A stretch of DNA of 64,000 bases from Teredinibacter turnerae. Lineage in GTDB: Bacteria; Pseudomonadota; Gammaproteobacteria; Pseudomonadales; Cellvibrionaceae. The stretch lies in assembly GCF_037935975.1 (NCBI RefSeq), contig NZ_CP149817.1, positions 744,001 through 808,000 of the forward strand, written 5' to 3'. The notes below the pieces were generated by a model, which did not search any database, was not told where the DNA came from, and saw only the letters and a program-made list of their open reading frames with translations. Positions 62,900 to 64,000 of this stretch are shown here, one piece after another. The position numbers and the translations under genes are program-made. How positions within the stretch are numbered: the first letter of the stretch is position 1; every line of letters begins with the position of its first letter.

Positions 62900-64000
62900 T
62901 CAGGGCGCGTCAAACGGGTTGTTATAGTATTGCCCGCCGATATCCAGCCATTCTGCAATAAGTTTTAGTTCGGCGCCATCCAGATAACCTTCGTGAGAGC
63001 CGCCAGGTAGAAACGGAGCGAAGAACTGGTTTGAGCCCAGCGCCCCATTGGGCGACATAATCGCACCGTTGCGATTGCCCGTTTCCACCAAAATAGGAAC
63101 AGGGTTGCCTTCGCTATCGACTTCCAACACCAGTGCGGGAACCTGATTACCATTATTGTCCAGCACGGGGATCAGGTTGGGGTCGGTTGAGTTGATGGGG
63201 CCAGCCACCGGTTGGCCATTGGCATCGATGTAAACGTATTGCGGGACGTCATCGATAGTGAGCTGCACAGTTTGAAACTGGGGTTCACCGTCGATCACGA
63301 GTTGTTCGGTCTGGTTGCGCAAATTACCGTTCTCATCGATCTCTTGAATCAAGCTTCCGAACAGCAGCTGCGCGTAAGAGTTAACATAGTCGTCCCGTTC
63401 AGCAGACTGATTGGCGTTGAGATTCAGTTGCCGGTTGCCCGCGGGAATCATGGCGGCACCATTCGCATCGACGGTGTTGTGGCAGCTGGTGCAGGTAAAA
63501 TCGGCCACCAGCAGGTCTTCTTCGACGGGGTCGAAGAAACGGCGATCTTTGTCCCACAGTGGCTGAATGTGCTCGAGATAGTTGATGACCGTTCGGCACA
63601 GGCTGCTCCAATCGGTGATGCAGTCGGTGGGGGCGGCGGTCTCCAGATCACTGTAATTAAGGTCGAGCGTGGCAGTGCGGGGGCGGGTGCCGTCTTCGGT
63701 CCAATCGCTGTAGTCCACAATATTCATGTTCGGCTGACGCGGCCCGTTTAAGCGCGCATAGTATTCGGCCATGGTTTCGCCGACTTGTGGCGGTTCATGG
63801 GGGGTGCCGAACTCATCCCGCAACTGCGTGTTGGGGAAGGGCGCGCTGGCCAGCGCGCCAGGGTTAATCGAGGGGGGTTCCGCGCCGAAGCGCCCGTGGG
63901 GTGTTGGCGACTCCCCATTTGCGTGACAGCCGTTGCACTGGCGTACTTCGCCTGCGCGCAGGGCCATCCAGTACTCATGGCGTGGGCCCAGCGCGCTGGT
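62900..64000 (-). CDS. Partial c-type cytochrome-like protein (hydrazine-synthase-alpha-like C-terminus), cut by the window edge
   Basis: The frame stays open through the right edge of the window, so the gene starts outside it; the visible part is the C-terminal 366 or so residues. Reading in from the edge, HEYWMALRAGEVRQCNGCHANGE gives a first CxxCH haem site, and FTCTSCHN about 160 residues later a second. The GPRHEYW-ALRxGE-x-x-CNGCH context resembles the C-terminal part of hydrazine synthase alpha-like proteins as I remember it, but that similarity needs a search. A low-complexity Asn/Gly/Pro/Asp-rich insertion (about residues 220-300 of the visible part) is unusual. It is the first visible gene of the envelope cluster and overlaps the next start by 1 bp. 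Confidence 0.8.
   Translation of the reverse strand, partial: TSALGPRHEYWMALRAGEVRQCNGCHANGESPTPHGRFGAEPPSINPGALASAPFPNTQLRDEFGTPHEPPQVGETMAEYYARLNGPRQPNMNIVDYSDWTEDGTRPRTATLDLNYSDLETAAPTDCITDWSSLCRTVINYLEHIQPLWDKDRRFFDPVEEDLLVADFTCTSCHNTVDANGAAMIPAGNRQLNLNANQSAERDDYVNSYAQLLFGSLIQEIDENGNLRNQTEQLVIDGEPQFQTVQLTIDDVPQYVYIDANGQPVAGPINSTDPNLIPVLDNNGNQVPALVLEVDSEGNPVPILVETGNRNGAIMSPNGALGSNQFFAPFLPGGSHEGYLDGAELKLIAEWLDIGGQYYNNPFDAP

Noticed and set aside
1-64000. Search for tRNA, rRNA, CRISPR arrays, IS elements and attachment sites
   Set aside because: No cloverleaf-like or TpsiC-box segment, no spaced identical repeats, no transposase or integrase was recognised by eye; a dedicated scan could still find a small RNA.

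Overview
The window is a 64 kb piece of a gammaproteobacterial chromosome. The gene content best fits the Cellvibrionaceae (Teredinibacter/Saccharophagus/Cellvibrio group). The pointers are a secreted GH16 glucanase with CBM2 and ricin-type modules joined by a Pro/Thr/Ser linker, a vWA protein whose N-terminal stretch resembles the TonB-dependent receptor plugs common in that group, and Pseudomonas-like housekeeping order (glnE-ilvE, metK-ahcY-metF). The genus is an inference. No IS element, integrase, CRISPR array, tRNA or rRNA gene was recognised, and nothing stands out as recently transferred.

Region 1-10.6 kb holds an AGCS amino-acid symporter, the GH16 enzyme, a convergent threonine aldolase, and then a short BLUF blue-light sensor gene that overlaps the start of a 1416-residue CheB-CheR-coiled coil-PAS-GGDEF-EAL protein. 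An orphan pyruvate formate-lyase activase gene follows. Region 10.6-22.3 kb is almost all on the minus strand: a 58-residue Gly/Val/Ala-rich membrane peptide, a GNAT enzyme and a HELAH-containing lipoprotein; the methyl-cycle operon (ArsR-methyltransferase regulator of SahR type, metK, ahcY, metF, rsmE) headed by a perfect 36-bp operator-like palindrome; and a tight tetR / PhzF-like / egtB / egtD operon for ergothioneine-type chemistry.

Region 22.3-44 kb carries tkt and pgk, a serine hydrolase and an exported protein on the plus strand. On the minus strand follow an RND pump with its adaptor, waaA-msbA, ilvE, glnE, a chemoreceptor, and a CheC-like phosphatase paired with a PAS-GGDEF diguanylate cyclase. 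Region 43.7-50 kb contains a metallo-beta-lactamase-fold hydrolase, a DUF2750 protein, a TlpA-like protein, a GNAT enzyme, parC, a PilZ protein and bax.

Region 50-56 kb contains an unusual replication pair: a lambda-P-like protein and a protein with four tandem DnaT-like modules. Next come an ECF sigma factor coupled to a YfbK-type vWA protein, then ychJ and a NADAR protein. Region 56-64 kb holds an OPT transporter, a lipoprotein, and an envelope cluster in one orientation: a CxxCH cytochrome-like protein cut by the window edge, two beta-barrels, TlpA, DUF4266 and DUF3570. This last cluster looks like an uncharacterised envelope redox system.

Cyclic-di-GMP is a recurring theme: two synthesis domains with intact GGDEF/GGEEF and RxxD I-sites, one EAL domain with its catalytic residues, and a PilZ receptor with intact binding motifs all lie within 44 kb.
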